NCBI RefSeq assembly: GCF_002217435.1
Contig: NZ_MUHF01000001.1
Span: forward strand, 292,066 to 356,065
DNA: 64,000 bases
Source of the DNA: Flavobacterium reichenbachii
GTDB lineage: Bacteria > Bacteroidota > Bacteroidia > Flavobacteriales > Flavobacteriaceae
Direction: 5' to 3'
Of this stretch, positions 8,375 through 16,699 are shown piece by piece. A program made the translations under genes and the position numbers. Position 1 is the first letter of the stretch; each line of letters starts with the position of its first letter. Under the pieces are notes generated by a model. That model ran no database searches. It was given only the letters and a program-made list of their open reading frames with translations, and was not told the origin of the DNA.

Positions 8375-9016
8375 CTACAGAACGCGAGAAACAGTTAATC
8401 CGTCACGAATGGGCAGTAAAACCGTTTCAACTCTTGGATCATTTTTCAAGAGTAAATTATATTCTAAAAGTACTTTGGTACTAATATCATTTGGATGTAC
8501 AGTGTCAAGAATTTTACCGCTCCATAAAACATTATCAGACAAAATAATGCCGCCTTTGTTCATTTTAGGAACGATCATTTCCCAATAATTAAGGTAGTTT
8601 TCCTTGTCGGCATCAATAAAAACCAAATCAAATTTTACATCTAAATCAGGAATAATATTTACTGCTTCTCCCAAATGCTGTAAAATTTGATTTCCCCAAG
8701 GCGACAGGTCAAAATATTTTCGTTGAAAATCGACCAATTCTTCTTTTATATCAATAGTATGAAGCTCCCCATGGCTCTGCATTCCTTCACAAAGGCATAA
8801 AGCTGCATAACCAGTGTAAGTTCCAATTTCAAGAATATTTACAGGGCGAATGAGTTTCGATAACATGCTCAGAACCCGACCTTGAAAATGGCCGCTCAAC
8901 ATGCGTGGCAATAATATTTTTTGGTATGTTTCTTTATTTAGTTTAGCAAGCAATTCTGGTTCATTTTCAGAATGCTGTTCAATATAATCTTCTAATTCTT
9001 GTGATATAAAATGCAT
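8375..9016 (-). CDS. Class I SAM-dependent O-methyltransferase
   Basis: This 213-residue enzyme has the SAM-binding loop EIGTYTGYAALCL, the acidic residue of motif II in HTIDIKEEL, and the metal and substrate Asp in LVFIDADKENYLNYW. These are typical of the caffeoyl-CoA/catechol O-methyltransferase group, which includes bacterial tRNA 5-hydroxyuridine methyltransferases (TrmR). Which substrate applies here is open. The ATG at 9016 is chosen because the alternative TTG at 9043 overlaps the -7 promoter box. Confidence 0.83.
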   Translation of the reverse strand: MHFISQELEDYIEQHSENEPELLAKLNKETYQKILLPRMLSGHFQGRVLSMLSKLIRPVNILEIGTYTGYAALCLCEGMQSHGELHTIDIKEELVDFQRKYFDLSPWGNQILQHLGEAVNIIPDLDVKFDLVFIDADKENYLNYWEMIVPKMNKGGIILSDNVLWSGKILDTVHPNDISTKVLLEYNLLLKNDPRVETVLLPIRDGLTVSRVL

Positions 9017-9040
9017 TTTGCAGCTGTTGAATTTAGAAAA

Positions 9041-9048
9041 CAAAAATA
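9041..9048 (-). promoter_or_regulatory. -7 promoter box of the O-methyltransferase gene
   Basis: On the minus strand the bases read TATTTTTG, matching TAnnTTTG, 24 bases before the ATG at 9016. Confidence 0.6.
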
Positions 9049-9078
9049 CAAAAAATAATGTGTTACTTTTTCACATAA

Positions 9079-9107
9079 AAAAACCATCCGTTTTGCGGAT
9101 GGTTTTA
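9079..9107 (-). terminator. Terminator of the small lipoprotein gene
   Basis: AAACCATCCG and CGGATGGTTT form a perfect 10-base stem with a five-base loop. On the minus strand it is followed by a T run and lies 20 bases after the stop of the lipoprotein gene. Confidence 0.8.
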
Positions 9108-9125
9108 AGTTTCGAGTCCCAGAAA

Positions 9126-9491
9126 TTATTTTTTCAAAGCTTCATTTACCTCTTTTGCCGTTCTTACGGTTCCGTCTTTAGCTACTTTCGCCGCATTTTC
9201 TACTTTTTTAGCGCCTTTTTTGGTAGCATCTTTTACATCAGTAGCCACTTTTTTTGCACCGGTTTCAACATCATCAGCTGCTTTTTTAGTAGCTTCTTTC
9301 ACATCTTGTGCGGCAGTTTCTGTTTTGCTTACAGCACTGTCTTTAACTTCTTCGATATCTGTTGCCAAAGTATCTACTTTGTTGCCAATTGTCAATTCCT
9401 CATCTGCAGGTTTTGGCTCTTTTTTCTCGCATGATTGTACAGCGAATGCCAATAAAGCAATAACAGCTAAGCTTAAAATTTGTTTTTTCAT
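9126..9491 (-). CDS. Small lipoprotein with apolipoprotein/LEA-like Lys-Ala-Asp repeats
   Basis: This 121-residue product has a lipoprotein signal peptide with lipobox VQSC (Cys21), so it should be lipid-anchored. From about residue 45 to the end it consists of imperfect 11-residue-like repeats rich in Lys, Ala, Asp, Val and Thr (for example VKEATKKAADD, VKDATKKGAKK, VENAAKVAKDG), which predict a long amphipathic helix. No known catalytic domain is seen. A structural or envelope-stress role is plausible but inferred. Confidence 0.75.
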   Translation of the reverse strand: MKKQILSLAVIALLAFAVQSCEKKEPKPADEELTIGNKVDTLATDIEEVKDSAVSKTETAAQDVKEATKKAADDVETGAKKVATDVKDATKKGAKKVENAAKVAKDGTVRTAKEVNEALKK

Positions 9492-9702
9492 GTTAAATCA
9501 ATTTTTTTAGGTTATAAAATTTAAAAGGTTATAAAGCTGAAAAAATAAAAATACAAATTTTAAAATGATTGAGCTCTTTGTAAGATTATTTTTCTTTTAA
9601 GAGCAAGACAATTCTTGTGCCAAAATTTATTCTTTTTGAAAATTCTGTTAAAATTTTTTAGGAAAAATACTTCCTCCTTAATTCTATCAGATTCGGCAAT
9701 TA

Positions 9703-10296
9703 TTATTTGATAACTAAGACGTTTTCATTTTTTGCATAATCATTTAAAGTAATGCTGAAAATCAAAGTCAAATCTTTTCCAGCTCTAACAACTCCAAGGG
9801 CTGCTGTTGGAGCTGACATTCCAAAATCAGCAAAAGTGATCTGATTAGAACCTCTCAAAATGAAGTTTCCATTATTGACCGTTACATTTACCTGAGTTTT
9901 GTATTCTTTGCTGACTCCTGAAATGGTATAAGTTCCAACTAAATTCCAGGTTGTTTCGTTTACTTTAACTGCAGATTTCAAAACGTATTTAATATTTTTG
10001 TGTGTTTTAGTATCTAAAGTTTCATAAGCCACATCATCCATGCTGGTTTTACTGCTTTTTATGCTTTCTGCAGGCAGTGTGATAGTGAGAGTGTTAATGT
10101 CTGTCAATTTAGAATCTGTAACGGTTAAATTAGCAGAACCAATTCCCTCTGTAGATTTCATAACCCAATCATGAACATTTGAAGTTCCCGCAACTTCAAA
10201 AGCAGATTTTGCTACAGTATATCGTTGTTGTGCATTTGCCTGTAATGACATTGTTATAAGAATCACTGTCACTAAAATTGATTTAATTGTTTTCAT
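9703..10296 (-). CDS. YceI family periplasmic lipid-binding-like protein
   Basis: This 197-residue protein has a signal peptide ending in QANAQ. The mature part is a YceI-type lipocalin-like barrel: an FEVAGTSNVHDW opening, a paired-strand core with YETLDTKTHKNIKYVLKS, TISGVSKEY and an NQITFADFGM near the end. The family binds isoprenoid or amide lipids in known structures, but the ligand cannot be inferred here. It is a single gene, divergent from rlmN. Confidence 0.85.
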   Translation of the reverse strand: MKTIKSILVTVILITMSLQANAQQRYTVAKSAFEVAGTSNVHDWVMKSTEGIGSANLTVTDSKLTDINTLTITLPAESIKSSKTSMDDVAYETLDTKTHKNIKYVLKSAVKVNETTWNLVGTYTISGVSKEYKTQVNVTVNNGNFILRGSNQITFADFGMSAPTAALGVVRAGKDLTLIFSITLNDYAKNENVLVIK

Positions 10297-10567
10297 TTTG
10301 GGGATGTTTAAATTAATCTTTAAATAAGAGAAACTGCAATTTGACTGAGTTTTACAATGCTGAGCTTGCCCTTATTTCTTAGTTCAAATTTATCATGAAT
10401 GCAAAAAAAATAGGATGATAAAAGTCATAGTTGAGGATTTATTAAATAAGTATAATAATTTTAGAACATCTTTTAAAAGACAATGGTTAATCTTAAAAAG
10501 GATAAATATGCATTTATAAAGTAGTGAACAGCAATGAATCGTTAAAATATTAAAGAAAAAAAATCAG

Positions 10568-10575
10568 TAACTTTG
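10568..10575 (+). promoter_or_regulatory. -7 promoter box of rlmN, almost abutting the start codon
   Basis: TAACTTTG matches TAnnTTTG and ends only four bases before the first ATG at 10580. If transcription starts the usual few bases after the box, the mRNA is leaderless for that ATG or has a leader of about seven bases to the second ATG at 10586. Confidence 0.65.
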
Positions 10576-10579
10576 CGGC

Positions 10580-11623
10580 ATGCAAATGGAGAAAAAAGAT
10601 ATACGAGCCCTGTCAAAAGATCAATTACGAGATTTTTTTGTTGCAAATAACGACAAAGCTTTTCGCGGAAATCAGGTTTATGAATGGTTATGGAGCAAGG
10701 GAGCACACAGTTTTGAGGATATGACTAATGTAGCTAAACCTACAAGAGCTATGCTTGAAAACAATTTCGTTATCAATCATATTAAGGTAGATACGATGCA
10801 GAAAAGCTCTGACGGAACAGTTAAAAATGCCGTTCGTCTTCATGACGGTCTGGTAGTAGAATCTGTTCTAATTCCTACCGAAACCAGAACGACAGCTTGT
10901 GTTTCCAGTCAGGTTGGGTGCAGTTTAGATTGCAACTTCTGCGCAACAGCAAGATTAAAAAGAATGAGAAATCTGGAGCCGGGCGAAATTTACGATCAGG
11001 TTCTTGCGATAGATAAAGAAAGCCGTTTGTATTATAATCATCCGCTTTCGAATATTGTTTTTATGGGAATGGGAGAACCATTAATGAACTACAATAATGT
11101 AATCAAGGCAATTGATATGATTACATCTCAGGAAGGTTTAGGAATGTCTCCGAAGCGTATTATGGTTTCTACTTCCGGAATTCCGAAGATGATCAAAAAA
11201 ATGGCGGATGATGATGTAAAATTTAAGCTGGCCGTTTCGCTTCACTCTGCTATCGATGAAGTTCGCGCCCGAATAATGCCTTTTAGTAAAAATTTTCCCC
11301 TGGCAGATTTACGTGAAGCTTTAGAGTATTGGTACAGAAAAACCAAAACAAAAATTTCATACGAATATGTAGTTTGGAAAGGAATTAATGATGATAAAGC
11401 TTCTATAGATGCATTAGTGAAATTTTGCAAATATGTGCCTTGTAAAGTTAATTTGATCGAGTATAATCCGATTGATGAAGGTGAGTTTCAGCAGGCGTCA
11501 GAAGAATCTATTTCGGCTTACATAAAAGCATTAGAAAATATAGGAATAGTGGTAAAAGTTCGCCGCAGCCGCGGAAAAGATATTGATGCAGCTTGTGGAC
11601 AGCTTGCAAACAAAGAAGGCTGA
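10580..11623 (+). CDS. rlmN: Dual-specificity 23S rRNA/tRNA adenine-C2 methyltransferase RlmN
   Basis: RlmN is a radical SAM enzyme that makes 2-methyladenosine at A2503 of 23S rRNA and in some tRNAs. The 347-residue product has the iron-sulfur cluster motif Cys114-x3-Cys118-x2-Cys121 (CSLDCNFC), FMGMGEPLMNY and RIMVSTSGI signatures, and the C-terminal catalytic cysteine at about 339 in DAACGQL. Starts at 10580 (MQMEKK) or 10586 (MEKK) are both possible; the nearby promoter box favours the second if a leader is needed. It is a single gene with its own terminator. Confidence 0.95.
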   Translation: MQMEKKDIRALSKDQLRDFFVANNDKAFRGNQVYEWLWSKGAHSFEDMTNVAKPTRAMLENNFVINHIKVDTMQKSSDGTVKNAVRLHDGLVVESVLIPTETRTTACVSSQVGCSLDCNFCATARLKRMRNLEPGEIYDQVLAIDKESRLYYNHPLSNIVFMGMGEPLMNYNNVIKAIDMITSQEGLGMSPKRIMVSTSGIPKMIKKMADDDVKFKLAVSLHSAIDEVRARIMPFSKNFPLADLREALEYWYRKTKTKISYEYVVWKGINDDKASIDALVKFCKYVPCKVNLIEYNPIDEGEFQQASEESISAYIKALENIGIVVKVRRSRGKDIDAACGQLANKEG

Positions 11624-11644
11624 TACTCTAAACTTTAAAGAAAG

Positions 11645-11692
11645 AAAAAAGCATTAAATACGAGAATTATTCTTGTTCTTAATGCTTTTTTT
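11645..11692 (+). terminator. Terminator of rlmN
   Basis: AAAAAGCATTAA pairs with TTAATGCTTTTT, and an inner helix (GAGAAT with ATTCTT) extends the stem. A T run follows. Confidence 0.8.
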
Positions 11693-11836
11693 AGGGCAAA
11701 AAAGGGATTTTAACTTTAAATAAATCTCTTCTGTTACACCATCTTTTGTCACAGGTTATGGCGTAGATTTTATGTCAGGCAAATAAAATATTGTTATACT
11801 AACCTTAAATACACAACGTTTTTTTATTTAAAATAG

Positions 11837-11844
11837 TATATTTG
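11837..11844 (+). promoter_or_regulatory. -7 promoter box of the polyprenyl synthase gene
   Basis: TATATTTG matches TAnnTTTG perfectly and ends eight bases before the ATG at 11853, so the leader would be only about five bases. Confidence 0.65.
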
Positions 11845-11852
11845 GAAACGAA

Positions 11853-12830
11853 ATGAATATTACCGCTCAAATAAAACAGCCCATCTTTAATGAGATGGAA
11901 CTTTTTGAAAAAAAGTTCCACGAATCGATGACCTCAAAGGTTGCATTGTTAAATCGTATCACCTATTATATTGTAAACCGGAAGGGAAAACAAATGCGTC
12001 CGATGTTTGTTTTTCTAACTGCAAAAATGGTTTCCGACGGTATTGTAAACGAAAGAACCTATAGAGGCGCCTCTGTAATTGAGCTTATTCATACCGCAAC
12101 TTTGGTTCATGATGATGTTGTAGACGACAGTAATCGCCGTCGCGGATTTTTCTCTATCAATGCGTTGTGGAAAAATAAAATCGCAGTTTTAGTTGGAGAT
12201 TATTTACTTTCAAAAGGTTTACTGCTTTCTATAGATAATGGAGATTTTGATCTGCTTCGAATTATTTCTGTTGCTGTTCGCGAAATGAGCGAAGGGGAAT
12301 TACTTCAGATAGAAAAAGCACGGAGATTAGACATCACCGAAGATATTTATTACGAAATTATCAGAAAAAAAACAGCAACACTTATTGCTGCATGCTGTGC
12401 GCTTGGTGCAAAAGCAGTAATTGAAGATGATGTGCAGGTAGAAAATATGCGCAAGTTTGGAGAATTGATCGGAATGGCTTTTCAAATCAAAGATGATTTA
12501 TTTGACTACAGTGAAGAAGCAATCGGAAAACCAACCGGAATCGATATTAAAGAGCAAAAAATGACCCTGCCTTTAATTCATGTTCTGAATACTTGTACGC
12601 CGCAAGAAAAAAAATGGCTGATAAACTCCATAAAAAACCATAACAAAGACAAAAAGCGTGTAAAAGAAGTTATTGCTTTTGTAAAAGATAATAATGGTCT
12701 GGCTTACGCCGAAAACAAAATGGTCGAATTCCAGAAGGAAGCACTTGCTCTTTTAAATAATTATAAAGATTCTGAATTTAAAGACGCGCTGATTCTTATG
12801 GTGAATTATGTTATTGAAAGAAAGAAATAA
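11853..12830 (+). CDS. Polyprenyl diphosphate synthase (trans-isoprenyl type)
   Basis: This 325-residue enzyme condenses isopentenyl diphosphate onto an allylic primer. Both aspartate-rich motifs are visible: the first as Asp87-Asp88-Val-Val-Asp91-Asp92 followed by RR, and the second as Asp214-Asp215-Leu-Phe-Asp218. The basic residues of the GKQMRP loop lie near 50. Length and the lack of bulky residues just before the first motif suit a medium to long chain product, such as the side chain of menaquinone, but chain length is not proven. It converges on the poly-lysine protein gene, three bases away. Confidence 0.87.
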   Translation: MNITAQIKQPIFNEMELFEKKFHESMTSKVALLNRITYYIVNRKGKQMRPMFVFLTAKMVSDGIVNERTYRGASVIELIHTATLVHDDVVDDSNRRRGFFSINALWKNKIAVLVGDYLLSKGLLLSIDNGDFDLLRIISVAVREMSEGELLQIEKARRLDITEDIYYEIIRKKTATLIAACCALGAKAVIEDDVQVENMRKFGELIGMAFQIKDDLFDYSEEAIGKPTGIDIKEQKMTLPLIHVLNTCTPQEKKWLINSIKNHNKDKKRVKEVIAFVKDNNGLAYAENKMVEFQKEALALLNNYKDSEFKDALILMVNYVIERKK

Positions 12831-12833
12831 GAT

Positions 12834-13328
12834 TTATTTTTTCTTTTTTTTCTTTTTTTTCTTTTTTGTTGATGTTAAAGTAATTACTTCTGGTTCTATA
12901 ATAGTATAATGAACTATTGTTATTCTTGAACCTAAATTTATGTTGATTTCCTGAATTTGGCATTCGCTGAGATCAATTTTTTCGATTTCAAAATCCCCAT
13001 ACGATCTTTTAGAGAAGGTCATCGAATACATTCCTTTTTCAATATCTATGTCAAAAAAGCCTTCATCATTTGTTTCATAAAATGTTGTTTTTTTAGAATC
13101 TAAATTTGTCAATGATAGGTTTAGATCGACTCCCGTTCCTCTATAATCTGAAGTTCTGCCCTTAACTTTAGCAAAAATAGTATTAGAATATCCTATCATT
13201 TTATTGTCAATGACTTTAATAGAATCTCTTTTTTCTTCCTTAGAAAAACCTTTTACTGGTTTAGGATCAGTTTGAGAAAAAAGCACTGGAGACAGAAGAC
13301 ATAAAACAATAGTAACTATTTTTTTCAT
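12834..13328 (-). CDS. Secreted beta-sandwich (CarboxypepD_reg-like) protein with a poly-lysine tail
   Basis: This 164-residue protein has a signal peptide ending in VLFSQ. A single carboxypeptidase-regulatory-like or peptidase-associated domain follows (about 50-145: IFAKVKGRTSDYRGTGVDL, then TNDEGFFDIDIEKG). It ends with ten consecutive lysines, encoded by a nearly pure A tract on the coding strand. The tract makes the exact C-terminus prone to slippage. The function is unknown. The stop lies three bases from the end of the opposing gene, with no terminator between. Confidence 0.65.
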   Translation of the reverse strand: MKKIVTIVLCLLSPVLFSQTDPKPVKGFSKEEKRDSIKVIDNKMIGYSNTIFAKVKGRTSDYRGTGVDLNLSLTNLDSKKTTFYETNDEGFFDIDIEKGMYSMTFSKRSYGDFEIEKIDLSECQIQEININLGSRITIVHYTIIEPEVITLTSTKKKKKKKKKK

Positions 13329-13377
13329 AAAATAAATGTCGAATTTTTTTAATTTTTTTTACGTTGAAGTTACTGTT

Positions 13378-13899
13378 TTATTTCAGTTTTAGCTTCATCA
13401 TAAGATCAGTTTGCTCATCGCCACCTAGTATAAAAATGTGTTTATCAAATTCTACAAAACCATTTTTCTTATAAAAATTAAGCGCCCTGAAATTCTCTTC
13501 CCAAACCCCTAACCAAACGTATTCAACATCTTTTAGTGTTGCAGTCTCAATTGCTTTTTGGTAAAGTATTTGGCCTATATTTTGGCCGTGATATTCTTTT
13601 GCAACATAAATTCGTTCTATTTCCAGTGCTTTGGAATCCTTTAATTCTGTTTGCGATGCTCCAAAATTCAGTTTTAAATATCCAATTACATTGTTGTCAA
13701 GAGCAGCAAAATAAAACTCGGAGTCTTTGTTGCTTAATTCAGCAGTTAGTTTTTCTAATGAAAAATTCTCAGCTAAATATTTTTCCATATTCTCTTGAGA
13801 ATTATATCCCGAAAAAGTTTCCGAAAAAGTCAGTATACCAATTTTCTGCAGTTGGTCAATATCATTTAGGGTTACTTTCTGGACGATCATGTTGTTCAT
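13378..13899 (-). CDS. GNAT family N-acetyltransferase
   Basis: This 173-residue protein shows the GNAT fold: a VTLNDIDQLQKIGILTF start, a central beta strand LEIERIYVAKEYHGQNIGQILYQKAIE containing the acetyl-CoA pyrophosphate loop (HGQNIG) and the FYKKNGFVEFDKH motif. The substrate is unknown. Translation may begin at M1 or at M4 (13890). It lies on the minus strand 49 bases upstream of the poly-lysine protein gene, so the two could share a transcript. Confidence 0.85.
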   Translation of the reverse strand: MNNMIVQKVTLNDIDQLQKIGILTFSETFSGYNSQENMEKYLAENFSLEKLTAELSNKDSEFYFAALDNNVIGYLKLNFGASQTELKDSKALEIERIYVAKEYHGQNIGQILYQKAIETATLKDVEYVWLGVWEENFRALNFYKKNGFVEFDKHIFILGGDEQTDLMMKLKLK

Positions 13900-14114
13900 T
13901 TCGATTTGATTATTAGATTTTTATCTTCTGAAACTTCGAAGTTTCCGGGAGAGTCTTGAATTCAAAAGTACCAAATTTAAAAGGAGTTGTCAAGTTCGAA
14001 ATAAAAATTTGACTTAGTATTTTCTTTAAACTTATTAGCTCTTAAAAGTTTAAATAATTGTGATTGTTACTATTTTTATTGTTAATTTGAATTTTAAAAA
14101 ATTAATATTTATAT

Positions 14115-14666
14115 ATGACTACAATAATTATAATAGTTGCTGTTTTTTTGGTCGTTTTTGCCTTGATTGTAATCTACAATGGTTTTATATCAAAAAGGAA
14201 TAGAGTTGAAGAAGCTTTTAGCGGTATTGACGTTATCTTAAAAAAACGTTTCGATTTAATTCCGAATCTGGTAGAAACCGTCAAAGGATATCTAAATCAT
14301 GAAAAAGAAACACTTAGCAATGTTGTAAATCTTCGAAATCAAGCCTTGAATGCTAATAATGCCAATGAAAAATTACAACTAGACAAACAACTTAATAATG
14401 CCGTGGGGACAATTTTTGCTTTGGCAGAAAGTTATCCCGACTTAAAAGCCAATACCAATTTTCTGAGTCTGCAGTCGGATTTGAGTGAGGTTGAAACCGA
14501 AATTGAGCGTTCTAAAAGATATTATAACGGAACTGTAAGAGATTATAATATTGCAATTGAGTCTTTTCCAGGTAATTTGATTGCTGGTTTTTTTGGTTTT
14601 CCAAAGAAATATTACTTAGAGTTAAAAGAGGAAGAACAAAGAGAAGTGCCTAAAGTTCAGTTTTAA
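14115..14666 (+). CDS. LemA family membrane protein
   Basis: This 183-residue protein has one N-terminal membrane helix (about 3-24). The conserved LemA segment follows: NGFISKRNRVEEAFSGIDV, KKRFDLIPNLVETVKGY and a late SFPGNLIAGFFGF motif. LemA proteins are helical and face outwards; their biochemical role is not settled. It pairs with a DUF2207 protein 10 bases downstream, a common and conserved arrangement. Confidence 0.9.
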   Translation: MTTIIIIVAVFLVVFALIVIYNGFISKRNRVEEAFSGIDVILKKRFDLIPNLVETVKGYLNHEKETLSNVVNLRNQALNANNANEKLQLDKQLNNAVGTIFALAESYPDLKANTNFLSLQSDLSEVETEIERSKRYYNGTVRDYNIAIESFPGNLIAGFFGFPKKYYLELKEEEQREVPKVQF

Positions 14667-14676
14667 ATTATTACAT

Positions 14677-16596
14677 ATGTTTTTAAGAAAAATATTTTTT
14701 GTTTTATTTTCCGTTTTATTTTATCAGGTACAGGCTCAGGAAAAAATTCTGGATTTTGATGTTAAAATTCAAATCGAAAAATCAGGAACGATTCAAGTTA
14801 TCGAGAATATTACTATAAACGCAGAAGGAAACGTTTTTAGACATGGTTTGCTGCGAGTTTTTCCGCTTGTACGACAAGATAAAGACGGCAGCAATATTGA
14901 TGTTGAATATTCTATAAATTCCATAAAAAAAGATGGAATCGACGAGCAATATTTTACAAATGCAGAAGACAATGAATGGAAAGTATACATTGGAGATAAA
15001 GATATCTATTTACAACCGGGAATCTATAAATATCAAATAAACTACAGCGTACCTTTTCAGATTGGATATTTTGATCATTACGATGAATTGTATTGGAACG
15101 TAACAGGAAATGGATGGGATTTTCCTATTGATAAAGCAACTTGTCAATTGTATCTTCCGGGAGAAAATAAATTTGAAAATTTACATTGTTACACGGGAAC
15201 AAGCGGCTCTACAACTTCAAATTGTATAAGTTCTTTAAATTTTAATAATACAGTTGTTACTTTTTCAGCAGTACATCTCAATGCAAATGAAGGTTTGACT
15301 GCTGCAGCTTCCTTTGCGAAAGGAATTGTTGATGAGCCAACTTTTGCTGAAAAATTGAGTTCTTTTTATAAACAAATCAAAATATATTTATGGTTGTTTA
15401 TATTTGGTGCAGGTATGCTTTTCTCCTTTTTTTATTGGAAAAAACGTAAAAAGAATCGCGTTGACGAGACAATAATCCCTGAATTTTTACCGCCTTTTGA
15501 TTGGTCACCTGCAATAGTGGGTTATGTTTATCATGGAGAAAATAATAATAAAACATATATGTCATCGCTGATAAATGCAGCTGTAAAAGGAGCTGTTAAA
15601 ATTAGTTCAAGTGTTAAAAGTGGTGTTTTTTCAGATGATACAAAATATGAAATAGAAGTTTTAGACAAAGATTTAAAATATTTAAGTGCTGAAGAATCAG
15701 ATATAATTAGTAGTTTTTCGAAAAAAGCAAAAATAAAAGTAGAAGATAATAATTATAGGATTTTTGCATCCGCTTATTCTAAATGGACAAAAACGTTAAG
15801 CAATTTGATAAATTTAGAAGATTTTTACCAAAATAATACTCGAAAAAAATGGATTGGTTTTGCTGTTTTAGTAATTGCAGGATTGGTTTACGAGGTACTG
15901 GCGAATAGAGGAAATATGAATAATATATTTTATGTCATAGTGATCCTTATCGTATCTGGATTGACCTATTGGTTTTCAGATGAAGGAGAGCAAAGCGGTT
16001 TGAAAATTTTAAGAGGTATTTTAGCTTTCTTTATTTATCCAATGGCTTTCTTTATATTTTTATTTACACTCTTTTTTTTAAAGACAATAGATTTCATAGT
16101 TATTGGTTTTATTGTTTTAAGCTATATTGTTTATATAATGAATTTAGAAAAACTAACAGACAATGGTTGTGAGGCAATTGCAAGATTAGAAGGATTTAAA
16201 TTATATCTCGAAACTGCAGAAAAAGACCGAATAAATATGTTGAATCCGCCAGAACTTACGCCTCAATTATTTGAAAAATTATTGCCTTATGCAATTGCAT
16301 TGGAGGTCGAAATAAAATGGGGAAAACAATTTGAAGAAGTTTTAGAACTTGCAAAATATAATCCTGATTGGTATCAGGGAGATGATACTTTTTACAGACG
16401 ACCTGCCGTGTTTGTATCAGGTTTTGGAAATTCAGTAAACAGCGCAAGAGTAGATCCAAGTCCTCCTTCATCATCAAGTTCATCATCAAGTTCTTCATCT
16501 GGAAGAAGCGGCAGCAGTGGCAGCTGGAGTTCCGGAAGCTCAGGAAGTGGTAGTTCCGGCGGCGGAGGCGGCGGTGGCGGAGGCGGCGGCTGGTAA
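14677..16596 (+). CDS. DUF2207 domain membrane protein with Ser- and Gly-rich tail
   Basis: This 639-residue protein has a signal peptide ending in VQAQ. An extracytoplasmic DUF2207 domain spans about 22-230, with one membrane helix near 240-257. A soluble region is followed by a helical pair or more near 395-490. It ends in a low-complexity stretch of Ser then Gly (about 585-638) and a final Trp. This architecture is usual for the partner of LemA. The tail is coded by repetitive TCA/AGT and GGC/GGT codons and may vary in length between strains. Confidence 0.85.
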   Translation: MFLRKIFFVLFSVLFYQVQAQEKILDFDVKIQIEKSGTIQVIENITINAEGNVFRHGLLRVFPLVRQDKDGSNIDVEYSINSIKKDGIDEQYFTNAEDNEWKVYIGDKDIYLQPGIYKYQINYSVPFQIGYFDHYDELYWNVTGNGWDFPIDKATCQLYLPGENKFENLHCYTGTSGSTTSNCISSLNFNNTVVTFSAVHLNANEGLTAAASFAKGIVDEPTFAEKLSSFYKQIKIYLWLFIFGAGMLFSFFYWKKRKKNRVDETIIPEFLPPFDWSPAIVGYVYHGENNNKTYMSSLINAAVKGAVKISSSVKSGVFSDDTKYEIEVLDKDLKYLSAEESDIISSFSKKAKIKVEDNNYRIFASAYSKWTKTLSNLINLEDFYQNNTRKKWIGFAVLVIAGLVYEVLANRGNMNNIFYVIVILIVSGLTYWFSDEGEQSGLKILRGILAFFIYPMAFFIFLFTLFFLKTIDFIVIGFIVLSYIVYIMNLEKLTDNGCEAIARLEGFKLYLETAEKDRINMLNPPELTPQLFEKLLPYAIALEVEIKWGKQFEEVLELAKYNPDWYQGDDTFYRRPAVFVSGFGNSVNSARVDPSPPSSSSSSSSSSSGRSGSSGSWSSGSSGSGSSGGGGGGGGGGGW

Positions 16597-16627
16597 AAGT
16601 CTTAAAACCTAATTTTGAAATATATTA

Positions 16628-16673
16628 AAAAGAAAACCCTTGTAATATTTAGATATAACAAGGGTTTTCTTTT
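16628..16673. terminator. Bidirectional terminator between the DUF2207 gene and a converging gene
   Basis: AAAGAAAACCCTTGT and ACAAGGGTTTTCTTT are perfect complements with A and T runs on the outside, so the hairpin works in both directions. Confidence 0.85.
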
Positions 16674-16699
16674 TTTGTGATATTTATAAAGTACTTCCG

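Noticed and set aside
9017..9043. TTG start nine codons upstream for the O-methyltransferase
   Set aside because: The TTG overlaps the minus-strand TATTTTTG promoter box.
9018..9510. Plus-strand frames opposite the repeat lipoprotein
   Set aside because: They are antisense to the Lys/Ala repeats and give Ser/Phe-rich low-complexity products.
13536..13916. Plus-strand frame of 126 codons opposite the acetyltransferase
   Set aside because: The opposite strand has a clear GNAT fold with the acetyl-CoA loop; this frame shows no protein-like features.
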